This document shows, piece after piece, positions 15,807-24,937 of a stretch of 64,000 nt of DNA. Source of the DNA: an uncultured Ruminococcus sp. GTDB lineage: Bacteria > Bacillota > Clostridia > Oscillospirales > Ruminococcaceae. The position numbers and the translations under genes are program-made. Where the stretch lies: assembly GCA_934435205.1 (NCBI GenBank), contig CAKSAK010000002.1:186001-250000 (forward strand), given 5' to 3'. Below the pieces are notes generated by a model, which saw only the letters and a program-made list of their open reading frames with translations, did no database searches and had not been told where the DNA came from. The stretch's first letter is position 1. Each line of letters starts with the position of its first letter.

Positions 15807-18362
15807 ATGAAACTACTAGCCATAGACGGAAACAGCATAATGAACAGAGCTTTTTACGGAATAAAGCTGCTGTCAAATTCAAAGGGGCAGTTCACGAACG
15901 CCCTTACGGGGTTTATGAATATTTACCTCAAGGAGATAGGCGAGGTAAAGCCTGACTGCGTGGCAGTGGCTTTCGACCTTAAAGCCCCTACTTTCAGACA
16001 CAAGGCGAATGCCGCCTACAAAGCCAACCGAAAGGGTATGCCAGAGGAGCTTGCACAGCAAATGCCTGTGATAAAAGAGCTTCTGGGTGACCTTGGTATA
16101 AAGATAGTACAGTGTGAGGGCTATGAAGCGGACGATATCCTCGGTACGCTCTCAAAAGCCGCCGCAGATTCGGGCAACGAGTGCTATATCCTCACTGGTG
16201 ACAGGGACAGCTTTCAGCTCGTTTCCGACCGTGTGACAGTACGTCTTGCCACCACAAAGGAAACAAAGATCTATACCCCCGACAGGATAATGGAAGAATA
16301 CGGTGTCACACCTCGTCAGATGATAGAGGTAAAGGCTCTTATGGGCGATACTTCTGACAATATCTCAGGCGTAAAGGGCATCGGCGAAAAGACCGCACTT
16401 TCCCTTATCAAGCAGGAGGGCGATGTCAAGACCCTTTATGAGCACCTTGCCGATATCAAGCTTACCCCCTCTGTGCGCACAAAGCTTGAAAACGGTCATC
16501 AGGACGCTATAGACAGCCGTTTCCTTGCGGAAATATGTCTTGAAGCACCTGTTGATAAAGCTACAGAGTTTTATAAGCTTGGCGAGGTGGATACCGAAAA
16601 AACAAAGGCTCTCCTTGCCGACCTTGAAATGATGCGCCTTATAGACAGATTGGGTCTTAGCGGAAAAGCTGTGGAAAGCTCTGACAGCGCTGTTCAGGAA
16701 AGCAAGCTAAAGCTTTCCGACCTGCCAAAGTTCGAGGTCAAGCCACTTGATGAGAGCGTTATATCTGTTCTTGACAAAGACAAAACAGCATATTTTATCT
16801 TTGCAGGCAATAAGCTTTCTATCCTCTGTGATGATATCATCTATACCACCGAGGACAATGCCCTTATCACAGCTTTCATGGGAACAGCCTGCGAAAAAAT
16901 AACTTTTGAGGGTAAAACTGCCCATAAGTTTGCGTTTTCAAATGGCACTCACCTTGAAGATCTCACTTTCTGCTGCGACCTTGCAGGCTATCTTCTCAAC
17001 TCACAGTCAAGCGAGTATACAGCGGAAAATCTCTGCCTTTCATATAAGTGCCTTTACCGCTCAGATATGGGCGAATATGCAGACCTTTCAAGCCTGCCTG
17101 CCCTTAGTGAAAATCTGAAAAAACAGCTTGAAATGACAGAAATGACAAAGCTTTTCGACGATATCGAAATGCCACTTTGCGAAGTGCTTGCTTCAATGGA
17201 GTTTTACGGTGTAAAGGCTGACGCAGAGGGCATAAAGGCTTTCGGCGAGGACTTGAAAATAAAGATAGACGAGCTTACCTCGCAGATATATATGTATGCA
17301 GGCAAGGAGTTCAATATCGCTTCCACAAAACAGCTTGGAGAAGTGCTTTTCGAGGACTTGGGTCTGCCTGCAAAGAAGAAAACAAAATCGGGCTATTCCA
17401 CCAATGCGGACGTTCTTGAAAGCCTTATGGACAAGCACCCTATCGTGCCTCTTATCGTTGAATACCGCACCCTCACAAAGCTCAATTCCACCTATGTTGA
17501 CGGACTTTTGAAGCTTATCCACCCAGACGGCAGAGTCCATTCTGTTTTCAAGCAGACCGAAACAAGAACAGGAAGGATATCCTCCACAGAGCCTAATATG
17601 CAGAATATCCCTGTAAGAAAAGAGATAGGCAGGAATATGCGTAAGTTCTTTGTTGCCGAGGACGGCTATACTCTTCTTGACGCCGACTACAGTCAGATCG
17701 AGCTTAGAGTGCTTGCTTCCGTGTGCGGCGATAAAAATATGCAGGAAGCTTTCTCAGAGGGCAGAGATATCCATACCTCAACTGCGGCGCAGGTCTTTGA
17801 TATCCCCGAGGATTTTGTCACCCCTGAAATGAGAAGTGCGGCAAAGGCTGTAAACTTTGGTATAATCTACGGCATAGGAGCATTTTCTCTGTCGAAAGAT
17901 ATCGGCGTAACAGTTGCGGAAGCAAAAAGATACATCAAGAATTATCTTGACAATTTCCCGAAAGTATCGGAATTTATGGATAAGACAGTTGATGACGGCA
18001 TAAAAAACGGCTATGTCACCACACTTTTTGGCAGAAGAAGATATATCCCTGAGCTTTCTGCCTCAAACAAGGTCTTGCAGGCTTTCGGAAAGAGGGCGGC
18101 AATGAACGCACCGATCCAAGGTGCGGCGGCTGATATCATCAAGATAGCAATGGTAAGAGTATATAAAAAGCTCAGAGAAGAAAAGCTTGACGCAAGGCTT
18201 ATTTTGCAGGTGCATGACGAGCTTATCATAGAAGCGGCTGAAAAAGACAAGGACAGAGCCGAAAAGATACTCAAAGAGGAAATGGAGAACGCTGTAAAGC
18301 TTGCAGTGCCAATGACAGTGGACGTAAACAGCGGAAGAAGTTGGTACGAAGCGAAAGACTGA
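15807..18362 (+). CDS. polA: DNA polymerase I with a degenerate proofreading domain
   Basis: The repair and primer-removal polymerase is about 851 residues. The N-terminal 5'-nuclease domain is intact (LLAIDGNSIMNRAFYG, EADDILGTLSK, LTGDRDSFQLV, MGDTSDNISGVKGIGEKTA). The polymerase domain has motif A DADYSQIELRVLA, motif B in the RSAAKAVNFGIIYGIGAFSL region and motif C VHDELIIEA. The middle domain (about 300-450) has lost the DxE of exonuclease motif I, where the sequence reads KTAYFIFAGNKLS. Proofreading should therefore be absent, as in Bacillus and Thermus relatives. A TTG 15 bases upstream gives a slightly longer frame, but the TTGAGG site supports the ATG at 15807. Confidence 0.97.
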   Translation: MKLLAIDGNSIMNRAFYGIKLLSNSKGQFTNALTGFMNIYLKEIGEVKPDCVAVAFDLKAPTFRHKANAAYKANRKGMPEELAQQMPVIKELLGDLGIKIVQCEGYEADDILGTLSKAAADSGNECYILTGDRDSFQLVSDRVTVRLATTKETKIYTPDRIMEEYGVTPRQMIEVKALMGDTSDNISGVKGIGEKTALSLIKQEGDVKTLYEHLADIKLTPSVRTKLENGHQDAIDSRFLAEICLEAPVDKATEFYKLGEVDTEKTKALLADLEMMRLIDRLGLSGKAVESSDSAVQESKLKLSDLPKFEVKPLDESVISVLDKDKTAYFIFAGNKLSILCDDIIYTTEDNALITAFMGTACEKITFEGKTAHKFAFSNGTHLEDLTFCCDLAGYLLNSQSSEYTAENLCLSYKCLYRSDMGEYADLSSLPALSENLKKQLEMTEMTKLFDDIEMPLCEVLASMEFYGVKADAEGIKAFGEDLKIKIDELTSQIYMYAGKEFNIASTKQLGEVLFEDLGLPAKKKTKSGYSTNADVLESLMDKHPIVPLIVEYRTLTKLNSTYVDGLLKLIHPDGRVHSVFKQTETRTGRISSTEPNMQNIPVRKEIGRNMRKFFVAEDGYTLLDADYSQIELRVLASVCGDKNMQEAFSEGRDIHTSTAAQVFDIPEDFVTPEMRSAAKAVNFGIIYGIGAFSLSKDIGVTVAEAKRYIKNYLDNFPKVSEFMDKTVDDGIKNGYVTTLFGRRRYIPELSASNKVLQAFGKRAAMNAPIQGAAADIIKIAMVRVYKKLREEKLDARLILQVHDELIIEAAEKDKDRAEKILKEEMENAVKLAVPMTVDVNSGRSWYEAKD

Positions 18363-18370
18363 TCTCTTTA

Positions 18371-18437
18371 GTGAGGAATGAGGAGTGAGGAATGAGGAGT
18401 GAGAAATGAGGAGTGAGAAATGAGGAATGAGGAATTA
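18371..18437 (+). repeat. Tandem repeat, period 14
   Basis: Four units of GTGAGGAATGAGGA or GTGAGAAATGAGGA in direct succession, then a partial fifth. Each unit is itself two near-copies of TGAGGAA. It begins eight bases after the polA stop codon. The period is not a multiple of three and no protein reads through it. Confidence 0.9.
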
Positions 18438-18467
18438 AGGTATCGCCTGCGGCGATGATCATTTCCC

Positions 18468-18491
18468 GTAGGGGCGACCTTTGGTCGCTCG
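18468..18491 (+). repeat. Family 1 palindromic repeat (GACC stem)
   Basis: GTAGGGGCGACC-TTT-GGTCGCTCG, with one base changed in the closing arm. Confidence 0.85.
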
Positions 18492-18569
18492 CCTTTGCTT
18501 ACGCTGTCATTGCTGGTATCAATATTTTGTTATTGTTGACGAATTTTTAGACGGCTGTCGCAATAATAC

Positions 18570-18597
18570 TTGACTTTTGTGAAATTTATGGTATAAT
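18570..18597 (+). promoter_or_regulatory. Sigma-A type promoter of the lipid kinase gene
   Basis: TTGACT, a 16-base spacer and TATAAT, 82 bases before the start codon. Confidence 0.72.
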
Positions 18598-18679
18598 TCT
18601 CTATGTAAAATGTGTGTAAGAAAGATAGATAAAAAGTAGAATAATAGGAATTTGAAAAAAACGAAAAGGGGCTGGGAAA

Positions 18680-19675
18680 ATGAAAAAATTGCTTTTTGTG
18701 TTCAATCCCCATGCTGGCAAGGGACAGATAAAAGATAACCTTTGCGACATTGTGGATATTTTTACAAAGGGCGGCTATGAGGTAGTTACCTACCCTACGC
18801 AGGCTAAGCTTGACGGCTATAACAAGCTTTGTCAGTGCGGACAGGATTATGATATGATAGTCACATCAGGCGGTGACGGAACATTGTCTGAGGCTGTCAA
18901 GGCTATGATGACGTTTAATAAGAAAATACCGCTTGGATATATCCCTGCCGGTTCAACAAACGATTGTGCGCAGTCTTTGAGCATACCTAAAAAAATGCTC
19001 GACGCCGCAAGGGAGATAGTTGACGGCGTGTATTTTGATTATGACGTTGGCAAGTTCAATGGTCAGTATTTTGTGTATGTAGCAGGCTTTGGCGCTTTCA
19101 CTGACGTTTCTTATGAAACCTCACAAACGCTGAAAAACAAGTTTGGTCATGCCGCATATGTGGCAGAGGGAATAAAAAGGCTCTCAAAGATAACGGGTCA
19201 GCAAATGAGAGTGGAGCATGACGGCGAGGTAATAGAGGGAAGCTTTATACTCGGTCTTATCTCAAACACTATCTCAGTGGGCGGAATGAAAAAGCTTATC
19301 GCTTCGGGCGTGTGTTTTGACGACGGACTTTTCGAGGTGGTTCTGGTAAAGACACCTAAGAACGCTATCGAGCTGAGCAACACCATAAATGAAGCAGTGC
19401 TTAATAAGCTCAACGATAAGCATTTTGTGACTTTCAAGTCCTCAAAAGTCACATTCACAAGCGTGAACGAAGTGCCTTGGACGCTGGACGGAGAGTCGGG
19501 CGGAAAGCATACATATGTTGAGATAGAAAACTGCAAGCAGGCAATAAGATTCAAGCTCAAACCCAATGATATCACCGCCGAGCAGACGGCTGTCCAGTGT
19601 CAGGCAGGGGATATGATAATGACCGATGACGGTCACCCTGTTGTCATTGAGGATCAGGACGAGATAGAAGATTAA
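18680..19675 (+). CDS. Diacylglycerol/lipid kinase family protein (DagK/YegS type)
   Basis: The protein should phosphorylate a lipid such as diacylglycerol on the inner membrane face, recycling diacylglycerol released by lipoteichoic-acid synthesis. It has 331 residues with the DAGK catalytic domain: LLFVFNPHAGKGQ, the nucleotide-binding VTSGGDGTLSEAV at about residues 58-70, IPLGYIPAGSTNDCAQSL, and a C-terminal NAD-kinase-like region with PWTLDGESGGKHTYVEIEN. An LTA-synthase-like gene occurs elsewhere in the window, which fits a recycling role, but the lipid substrate is inferred. The gene has its own promoter and ends at a bidirectional terminator, so it is monocistronic. Confidence 0.9.
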   Translation: MKKLLFVFNPHAGKGQIKDNLCDIVDIFTKGGYEVVTYPTQAKLDGYNKLCQCGQDYDMIVTSGGDGTLSEAVKAMMTFNKKIPLGYIPAGSTNDCAQSLSIPKKMLDAAREIVDGVYFDYDVGKFNGQYFVYVAGFGAFTDVSYETSQTLKNKFGHAAYVAEGIKRLSKITGQQMRVEHDGEVIEGSFILGLISNTISVGGMKKLIASGVCFDDGLFEVVLVKTPKNAIELSNTINEAVLNKLNDKHFVTFKSSKVTFTSVNEVPWTLDGESGGKHTYVEIENCKQAIRFKLKPNDITAEQTAVQCQAGDMIMTDDGHPVVIEDQDEIED

Positions 19676-19728
19676 GCTGTTTTGCAGGGGCGGACTTTGG
19701 TCGCACGCCTTTCAGATATTTGACAAAA

Positions 19729-19761
19729 TAAAAGCGGACGAGTTTTTTTCGTCCGCTTTTT
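19729..19761. terminator. Bidirectional terminator between the lipid kinase and the AraC gene
   Basis: AAAAGCGGACG and CGTCCGCTTTT pair around a T-rich loop, with A and T runs on the two sides. A decayed family 1 palindrome lies just before it at about 19685-19708. Confidence 0.8.
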
Positions 19762-19769
19762 GCATATGC

Positions 19770-20555
19770 CTATTTCTTGTTTTTAAGCCGAAACTGCGAT
19801 GGGGTCATGTTGTATCTGCGTTTGAACTGCCGCATGAAATGCACGTCATTTTCGTATCCGCATACGGAGGCAATGTTTTTTACTGTCATGTCAGTGCTGA
19901 GTAGATAGTATTCTGCGTTTTTCATTCTTGCACAGAGGATATCCTCATAACAGCTCACCCCGAAGCGTGAGGTGTAAAGATACTGAAAGTGAGAGGGGCT
20001 TACGCTGAGGGTTTTCGCCATATCGGCAATGTTCCTGCTTCCAGAGGGTGAGCTGTAGATATCCGCCCTGAGCCGCTCAAGTGCGTCAGCGTAGTGACTG
20101 CGCTTTTTAGGGGTCTGACCGCTCTTGCTGAGAGAATATTCCTCTCCAAGCCTAATGAGCAACATTCTGAGCATAAGCTCGATATAATCCTCACGCCTGC
20201 CGCTTTCAGATAAGCTGAGCCTGCTTATTGTTGATAGGATATCCTCAGCTTTCGCTGCGTCTGATAACGTAAAAATCGTATCATATGGGAGTGAATAGTC
20301 ACGGGTGAGCGTATCGTCACAATCAAAATGAAGCCAGTGGTTTATGTAAAAACCCTTGCAGGCACGGTATATCTGCTCAGTGCCTTTTTTGTATAGTATT
20401 GCGCTGTCAGGGGAAACTGTGTATTCCCTGCCGTGCAAACGCACCACCGCAGAGGACTTGAATATAAGCAGAAGATTATCCCCCGAGCCGTTTGGACGGC
20501 GTATGTCAAAAGACCCGTCATGGCTGTAGTTTAGTCCCAAAGCGTGAAGTTCCAT
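19770..20555 (-). CDS. AraC-family transcriptional regulator
   Basis: This 261-residue regulator has an N-terminal cupin-like sugar-binding domain (about 1-150, including VRLHGREYTVSPDSAILYKK) and a C-terminal pair of helix-turn-helix motifs. The C-terminal part reads NIADMAKTLSVSPSHFQYLY, then VKNIASVCGYENDVHFMRQF and RRYNMTPSQFR. That is the standard layout of carbohydrate-sensing AraC proteins. It is divergent from the arabinofuranosidase gene, with 122 bases between, and is the obvious candidate to control the arabinose module. The ligand is inferred to be arabinose or a related sugar from context alone. Confidence 0.9.
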   Translation of the reverse strand: MELHALGLNYSHDGSFDIRRPNGSGDNLLLIFKSSAVVRLHGREYTVSPDSAILYKKGTEQIYRACKGFYINHWLHFDCDDTLTRDYSLPYDTIFTLSDAAKAEDILSTISRLSLSESGRREDYIELMLRMLLIRLGEEYSLSKSGQTPKKRSHYADALERLRADIYSSPSGSRNIADMAKTLSVSPSHFQYLYTSRFGVSCYEDILCARMKNAEYYLLSTDMTVKNIASVCGYENDVHFMRQFKRRYNMTPSQFRLKNKK

Positions 20556-20677
20556 AGGTTTATCCTTTCTAATTTCGTATGATGTATCAGTATAATAATA
20601 GGATATATCATTGTTGTTTTTTTGTCAAGTGATAAAATATAATTGAAACTAAAAGCATATACACCAAGGAGGTCAAA

Positions 20678-22147
20678 ATGAAAGAGATTTCAATGCTTAT
20701 CAATACCGCAGACAAACGTTCCCACATAAACCCTGAGATATACGGACACTTCTCCGAGCATCTTGGCAGATGTATCTATAACGGAATGTACGTTGGCGAA
20801 GATTCTGAGATACCGAACATAAAAGGCGTAAGAAAAGACGTTATCGAAGCTTTCAAGGAGATAAAAATGCCTGTTCTCCGCTGGCCGGGGGGCTGTTTTG
20901 CAGACGAGTATCATTGGAAGGACGGCATAGGCGAAAAAACACAGCGCAAGAAAATGATAAACACCAACTGGGGCGGCGTGACGGAGGATAACTCTTTCGG
21001 CACTCACGAGTTTTTCGACCTCTGCGAGGAGATAGGCTGCGAACCGTATCTTGCAGGAAATCTCGGAAGCGGCACTGTTCAGGAGCTTTCCGAGTGGATA
21101 GAATATATCACCTTTGACGGTGTTTCCCCTATGGCTGATCTGAGAAGAAAAAACGGCAGAGAAAAGCCTTGGAAGCTTAAATATCTTGGCATAGGCAATG
21201 AAAGCTGGGGCTGCGGCGGCTCGATGCGCCCTGAGTATTACTGCGACGAATACAGAAGATATCAGAGCTTTTGCAAGAATTTCAGCGGCAATGAGCTTTA
21301 CAAAGTCGCCTGCGGACCAAATGCCAACGATTATAACTGGACGGACGTTGTAATGTCAAACCTTGGGGAGTGGCACACAAAGGCTATCTCTTTGCACTAC
21401 TACACTGTTCCTACAGGGGATTGGAGCAAAAAGGGCAGTGCAACTGAGTTTTCAGACGAGGAGTATTACGAAACTATATCAAAGACTCTCTACATGGACG
21501 AGCTTATAAAACGCCACAGCGAGATAATGTCACGTCGTGACCCAGAGGGTAAGATAGGTCTTATAGTTGACGAGTGGGGCTGTTGGTATGACGTTGAGAA
21601 GGGTACAAACCCAGGTTTCCTCTATCAGCAGAACACAATGCGTGACGCTATTGTGGCGGCTTGCAATCTGAACATCTTCAATGCCCACAGCGACAAGGTC
21701 GTTATGGCAAATCTTGCTCAGGCAGTGAACGTTTTGCAGGCTCTTATCCTCACAGAGGGCGAGAAAATGGTAAAGACGCCTACCTATCACGTCTTTGACC
21801 TTTTCAAAACTCATCAGGGCGGTGAGCTTTGCTACAGCCACGCTGACAACTGTCAGGCAGGCGGAAAGATCCCAATGATATCACAGTCCGCCTCAGTAAA
21901 GGACGGCGTCCTCACTGTCACTTTGGCAAACTGCTCTATAGACGATGACGCTCATATCTGCTGTGATATCGCAGGAGCAAATTATCAGTATATAGATTGC
22001 AGGATACTTGACAGCGACGTAAGGGAATATAATGACTTTGATAACTGCGATAAGGTAGCACCGAAAGAGCATAGGGCAATATGGACAGAGAACGGCTTTG
22101 AGATAACATTGCCTAAATGCTCCGTTGCCGTTGTGACAATGAGATAA
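20678..22147 (+). CDS. abfA: Alpha-L-arabinofuranosidase, GH51, intracellular
   Basis: The enzyme removes terminal arabinofuranose from arabinoxylan or arabinan oligosaccharides. The 489-residue protein begins with the GH51 signature [20 protein letters not shown] and [15 protein letters not shown]. The acid/base Glu is in [11 protein letters not shown] (E175) and the nucleophile in [11 protein letters not shown] (E299). A C-terminal beta domain follows. No signal peptide is present, so it acts on oligosaccharides taken up into the cytoplasm. An AAGGAGG ribosome site lies eight bases before the ATG. It heads an operon with the kinase 21 bases downstream. A promoter-like TTGTTG-16-TAAAAT sits in the divergent region. 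Confidence 0.95.
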   Translation: MKEISMLINTADKRSHINPEIYGHFSEHLGRCIYNGMYVGEDSEIPNIKGVRKDVIEAFKEIKMPVLRWPGGCFADEYHWKDGIGEKTQRKKMINTNWGGVTEDNSFGTHEFFDLCEEIGCEPYLAGNLGSGTVQELSEWIEYITFDGVSPMADLRRKNGREKPWKLKYLGIGNESWGCGGSMRPEYYCDEYRRYQSFCKNFSGNELYKVACGPNANDYNWTDVVMSNLGEWHTKAISLHYYTVPTGDWSKKGSATEFSDEEYYETISKTLYMDELIKRHSEIMSRRDPEGKIGLIVDEWGCWYDVEKGTNPGFLYQQNTMRDAIVAACNLNIFNAHSDKVVMANLAQAVNVLQALILTEGEKMVKTPTYHVFDLFKTHQGGELCYSHADNCQAGGKIPMISQSASVKDGVLTVTLANCSIDDDAHICCDIAGANYQYIDCRILDSDVREYNDFDNCDKVAPKEHRAIWTENGFEITLPKCSVAVVTMR

Positions 22148-22168
22148 GGACTATAAGGAGAGTCAAAA

Positions 22169-23743
22169 ATGACAGTAAAAGATAAAATTTTGCAGGGCAG
22201 AACATATCTTGGCATTGAGCTTGGCTCAACAAGAATAAAGGCTGTTCTTATAGACGATAGCTTTTCTGTTATCGCATCAGGCTCAAAGCAGTGGGAAAAC
22301 CGCTTTGAGAACGGCTGTTGGACATATTCTCTTGACGATATCCACGGGGGCATACAAGCCTGCTATAAAGACCTTTCAGAGAACGTAAAGGCTCAGTACG
22401 GCATTTATCCCGAAACATACGGCGCAATGGGCATTTCTGCCATGATGCACGGCTATATGGCTTTCGATAAAAATGATAAGCTTCTTGTGCCTTTCAGAAC
22501 ATGGCGCAATACCATGACGGCTCAGGCGGCAGGAGAGCTTACAAAGCTTCTGGGCTTCAATATCCCTCAGCGTTGGAGCATTGCACATCTTTATCAGGCA
22601 GTGCTTAACAAAGAAGCCCACGTTCCTCATATCGCTTATATCAATACCCTTGCAGGATATGTGCATAAAAGGCTCACAGACCGCTTTGAAGTGGGCGTTG
22701 GCGAAGCTTCAGGTATCTTCCCTGTGGAGGGCATAGGATACAAAAAAGAGTATTTGGAGCTTACAGAAAAAAGCCTTGCAGAAAAAGGCTTTGACCATAA
22801 GCTGAAAGATATCCTACCTGCTGTGAGAAACGCAGGAGAAAAGGGCGCAGTTCTTACAGAAGAGGGCGCAAAGTTTCTCGACCCTGAGGGACACCTAAAA
22901 GCAGGCGTATCGGTCTGCCCGCCTGAGGGTGACGCAGGCACAGGCATGGTGGCAACGGACAGCGTTCTGAAAAAGACCGGAAACATCTCCGCAGGCACTT
23001 CCATATTTGCAATGCTTGTCCTTGAAAAGCCGCTGAAAGGCGTTTATGAGGAGATAGACGTCGTCACTACTCCTGACGGTTCGCCGGTCGCAATGGTGCA
23101 TTGCAATAACTGCTGTTCAGAGCTTGACGCATGGGTGAATATGTTCGGAGAGTTCGCAAAGCTCACAGGCAACGAGATAGACAAGAGCAGGCTTTATGAA
23201 ACCCTTTATAAAAACGCCATGACAGCCGACAGCTCATGCGGCGGCGTGACAGCCTATAACTGCCTTTCAGGAGAGCCTGTTATAAAGCTTGACGAGGGCA
23301 GACCAATGTATTTCCGCACTCCCGACAGCAATTTGACTTTGGGAAGCTTTTTCAGAGCACAGCTTTATTCCGCTTTCACTGCACTGAAAATAGGCATGGA
23401 TATACTTTTTGATAAGGAAAAGGTAAAAGCAGAAAAGATAACAGGTCACGGAGGACTTTTCAAGGTCAGCGGAGTGGCTTCACAGCTTATGGCGGATGCA
23501 CTTTCAACCCCTGTTTCAGTGATGAAAACAGCAGGCGAGGGCGGTGCATGGGGCATGGCTATCCTTGCGGCATATATGGAGCTTTCAGAGGGCAAAAAGC
23601 TTGCAGACTTCCTTGACGAAAAGGTGTTTGCAGACATGGAAGTGACAACTTCTCAGCCTGAACAGACAGGCTCAGAGGGCTATAAAAAGTTCTTGGAAAG
23701 ATATAAAAATGGACTGGCAGCAGAAAAAGCCGCACAGTTCTAA
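22169..23743 (+). CDS. FGGY-family carbohydrate kinase, probable L-ribulokinase
   Basis: The kinase has 524 residues with the two-lobed FGGY fold: YLGIELGSTRIKAVLID at the N-terminus, WRNTMT, GNISAGTSIFAMLVLEK in the middle and the C-terminal GHGGLFKVSGVASQLMADAL. Because it lies between GH51 arabinofuranosidase and araD, I infer phosphorylation of L-ribulose. By sequence alone a xylulokinase-type enzyme would also be possible. It has an AAGGAG site and is co-transcribed with abfA. A family 1 palindrome and a longer gap separate it from araD. Confidence 0.82.
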   Translation: MTVKDKILQGRTYLGIELGSTRIKAVLIDDSFSVIASGSKQWENRFENGCWTYSLDDIHGGIQACYKDLSENVKAQYGIYPETYGAMGISAMMHGYMAFDKNDKLLVPFRTWRNTMTAQAAGELTKLLGFNIPQRWSIAHLYQAVLNKEAHVPHIAYINTLAGYVHKRLTDRFEVGVGEASGIFPVEGIGYKKEYLELTEKSLAEKGFDHKLKDILPAVRNAGEKGAVLTEEGAKFLDPEGHLKAGVSVCPPEGDAGTGMVATDSVLKKTGNISAGTSIFAMLVLEKPLKGVYEEIDVVTTPDGSPVAMVHCNNCCSELDAWVNMFGEFAKLTGNEIDKSRLYETLYKNAMTADSSCGGVTAYNCLSGEPVIKLDEGRPMYFRTPDSNLTLGSFFRAQLYSAFTALKIGMDILFDKEKVKAEKITGHGGLFKVSGVASQLMADALSTPVSVMKTAGEGGAWGMAILAAYMELSEGKKLADFLDEKVFADMEVTTSQPEQTGSEGYKKFLERYKNGLAAEKAAQF

Positions 23744-23773
23744 TAAAAAATCATAGAAATTCATAGAAAAATC

Positions 23774-23797
23774 GTAGGGGCGACCTGAGGTCGCCCG
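23774..23797 (+). repeat. Family 1 palindromic repeat (GACC stem)
   Basis: GTAGGGGCGACC-TGA-GGTCGCCCG between the kinase and araD, inside the presumed operon. Confidence 0.9.
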
Positions 23798-23896
23798 CCT
23801 GTCTGTCCGAATTGTCGGCATGGCGAGCTATTCACTTGTTCGGAAAATGGGCAGACAAAAGGTGCATTTACCAAATCAGCGAAAGGAGAATTTTTT

Positions 23897-24586
23897 ATGC
23901 TGGAAGAATTAAAACAGCAGGTGTGCGAGGCGAATCTGCTGCTGCCGAAATACGGTCTTGTTACGTTCACATGGGGAAATGTTTCCGCAATAGACAGAGA
24001 AAATGGTCTTGTGGTCATAAAGCCCTCAGGCGTGCCATATGAGGGCATGACAGCCGAGGATATGGTGGTAGTTGATCTTGAAAGCGGCAAGGTTGTGGAG
24101 GGAAAATATAAGCCCTCCAGCGATACCCCAACACATTTGGAGCTTTACAAAGCCTTTGATATCGGTGGAATAGTACATACCCACAGCCGCTGGGCAACGT
24201 CTTTTGCTCAGGCAGGAAAAGGCGTTATACCAATGGGAACGACCCACGCAGATTATTTTTATGGCGAGATACCATGCACAAGAGCAATGACCCCTGAGGA
24301 GATCGCAGGCGAGTATGAAAAGGAAACAGGCACTGTTATAATCGAGGCTTTTAAAGGTCTTGACGCAACTCAGATACCTGCCGTTCTGGTAAAAAGCCAC
24401 GGTCCCTTTACATGGGGAAAGGACGCCGCAGAAGCCGTTCATAATGCAGTCGTTCTCGAAGAAGCCGCATTCATGAACTTCCACGCAATGATGCTCAACC
24501 CTGAGATAGGTCATATGCAGCAGGAGCTTCTTGACAAACACTTTCTCAGGAAGCACGGCAAGAACGCATATTACGGTCAGAATTGA
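23897..24586 (+). CDS. araD: L-ribulose-5-phosphate 4-epimerase
   Basis: AraD converts L-ribulose-5-phosphate to D-xylulose-5-phosphate, the last step of arabinose entry into the pentose phosphate pathway. The 229-residue class II aldolase-fold protein has [38 protein letters not shown] and the zinc ligands in [12 protein letters not shown] (two His). A further His lies in the [14 protein letters not shown] block. These are all canonical AraD blocks. A GAAAGGAG ribosome site is present. L-arabinose isomerase (araA) and a sugar transporter are not in the window, so the pathway is completed elsewhere. Confidence 0.95.
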   Translation: MLEELKQQVCEANLLLPKYGLVTFTWGNVSAIDRENGLVVIKPSGVPYEGMTAEDMVVVDLESGKVVEGKYKPSSDTPTHLELYKAFDIGGIVHTHSRWATSFAQAGKGVIPMGTTHADYFYGEIPCTRAMTPEEIAGEYEKETGTVIIEAFKGLDATQIPAVLVKSHGPFTWGKDAAEAVHNAVVLEEAAFMNFHAMMLNPEIGHMQQELLDKHFLRKHGKNAYYGQN

Positions 24587-24607
24587 ATTGCATATATCAT
24601 ATTTTGT

Positions 24608-24631
24608 GTAGGGGCGACCTTAGGTCGCCCG
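24608..24631 (+). repeat. Family 1 palindromic repeat (GACC stem)
   Basis: GTAGGGGCGACC-TTA-GGTCGCCCG, 21 bases after the araD stop. Confidence 0.9.
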
Positions 24632-24665
24632 TTGTCACAATGATCTGATACTTTATCAACACTCT

Positions 24666-24693
24666 CACGCCCCGATTTTCGGGGTGTTTTTTT
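24666..24693 (+). terminator. Intrinsic terminator of the arabinose operon
   Basis: CACGCCCCGA and TCGGGGTG pair around TTT and are followed by seven T. Confidence 0.85.
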
Positions 24694-24785
24694 GCGCATT
24701 TGCCCTTATATTGTGCAAAATGTATATTATGTGTACGCTGATTTGTACAAAAGGGTAGTTTTTTGTACTTGTTATAAGTAAATTC

Positions 24786-24815
24786 TTGACTTATGTTTTA
24801 ATAATATGTTATAAT
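24786..24815 (+). promoter_or_regulatory. Sigma-A type promoter of the dynamin operon
   Basis: TTGACT, an 18-base spacer and a perfect TATAAT, 122 bases before the first dynamin start codon. Confidence 0.72.
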
Positions 24816-24937
24816 TAAAATAATGTCACGGTAATATTTATTGTGTCACAGCGGAAATGAATGGAATATAGTATAGATATTACCTCAAGGCAATTCCATG
24901 CAAGGTTTGCCTTAGAAACGAGGAACGGAGGCTTGTA

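Larger units (their letters stand above)
18363..18679. other. 317-base gene-free stretch after polA
   Basis: It holds the 14-base tandem repeat, one family 1 palindrome and the promoter of the lipid kinase. I see no terminator of the usual form directly after polA. Confidence 0.7.
24587..24937. other. 351-base gene-free stretch before the dynamin operon
   Basis: It holds, in order, a family 1 palindrome, the araD terminator, a promoter and a leader of about 115 bases. The leader contains a possible hairpin, AAGGCA pairing with TGCCTT, just before the ribosome site. No protein-coding signal is seen. Confidence 0.7.
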
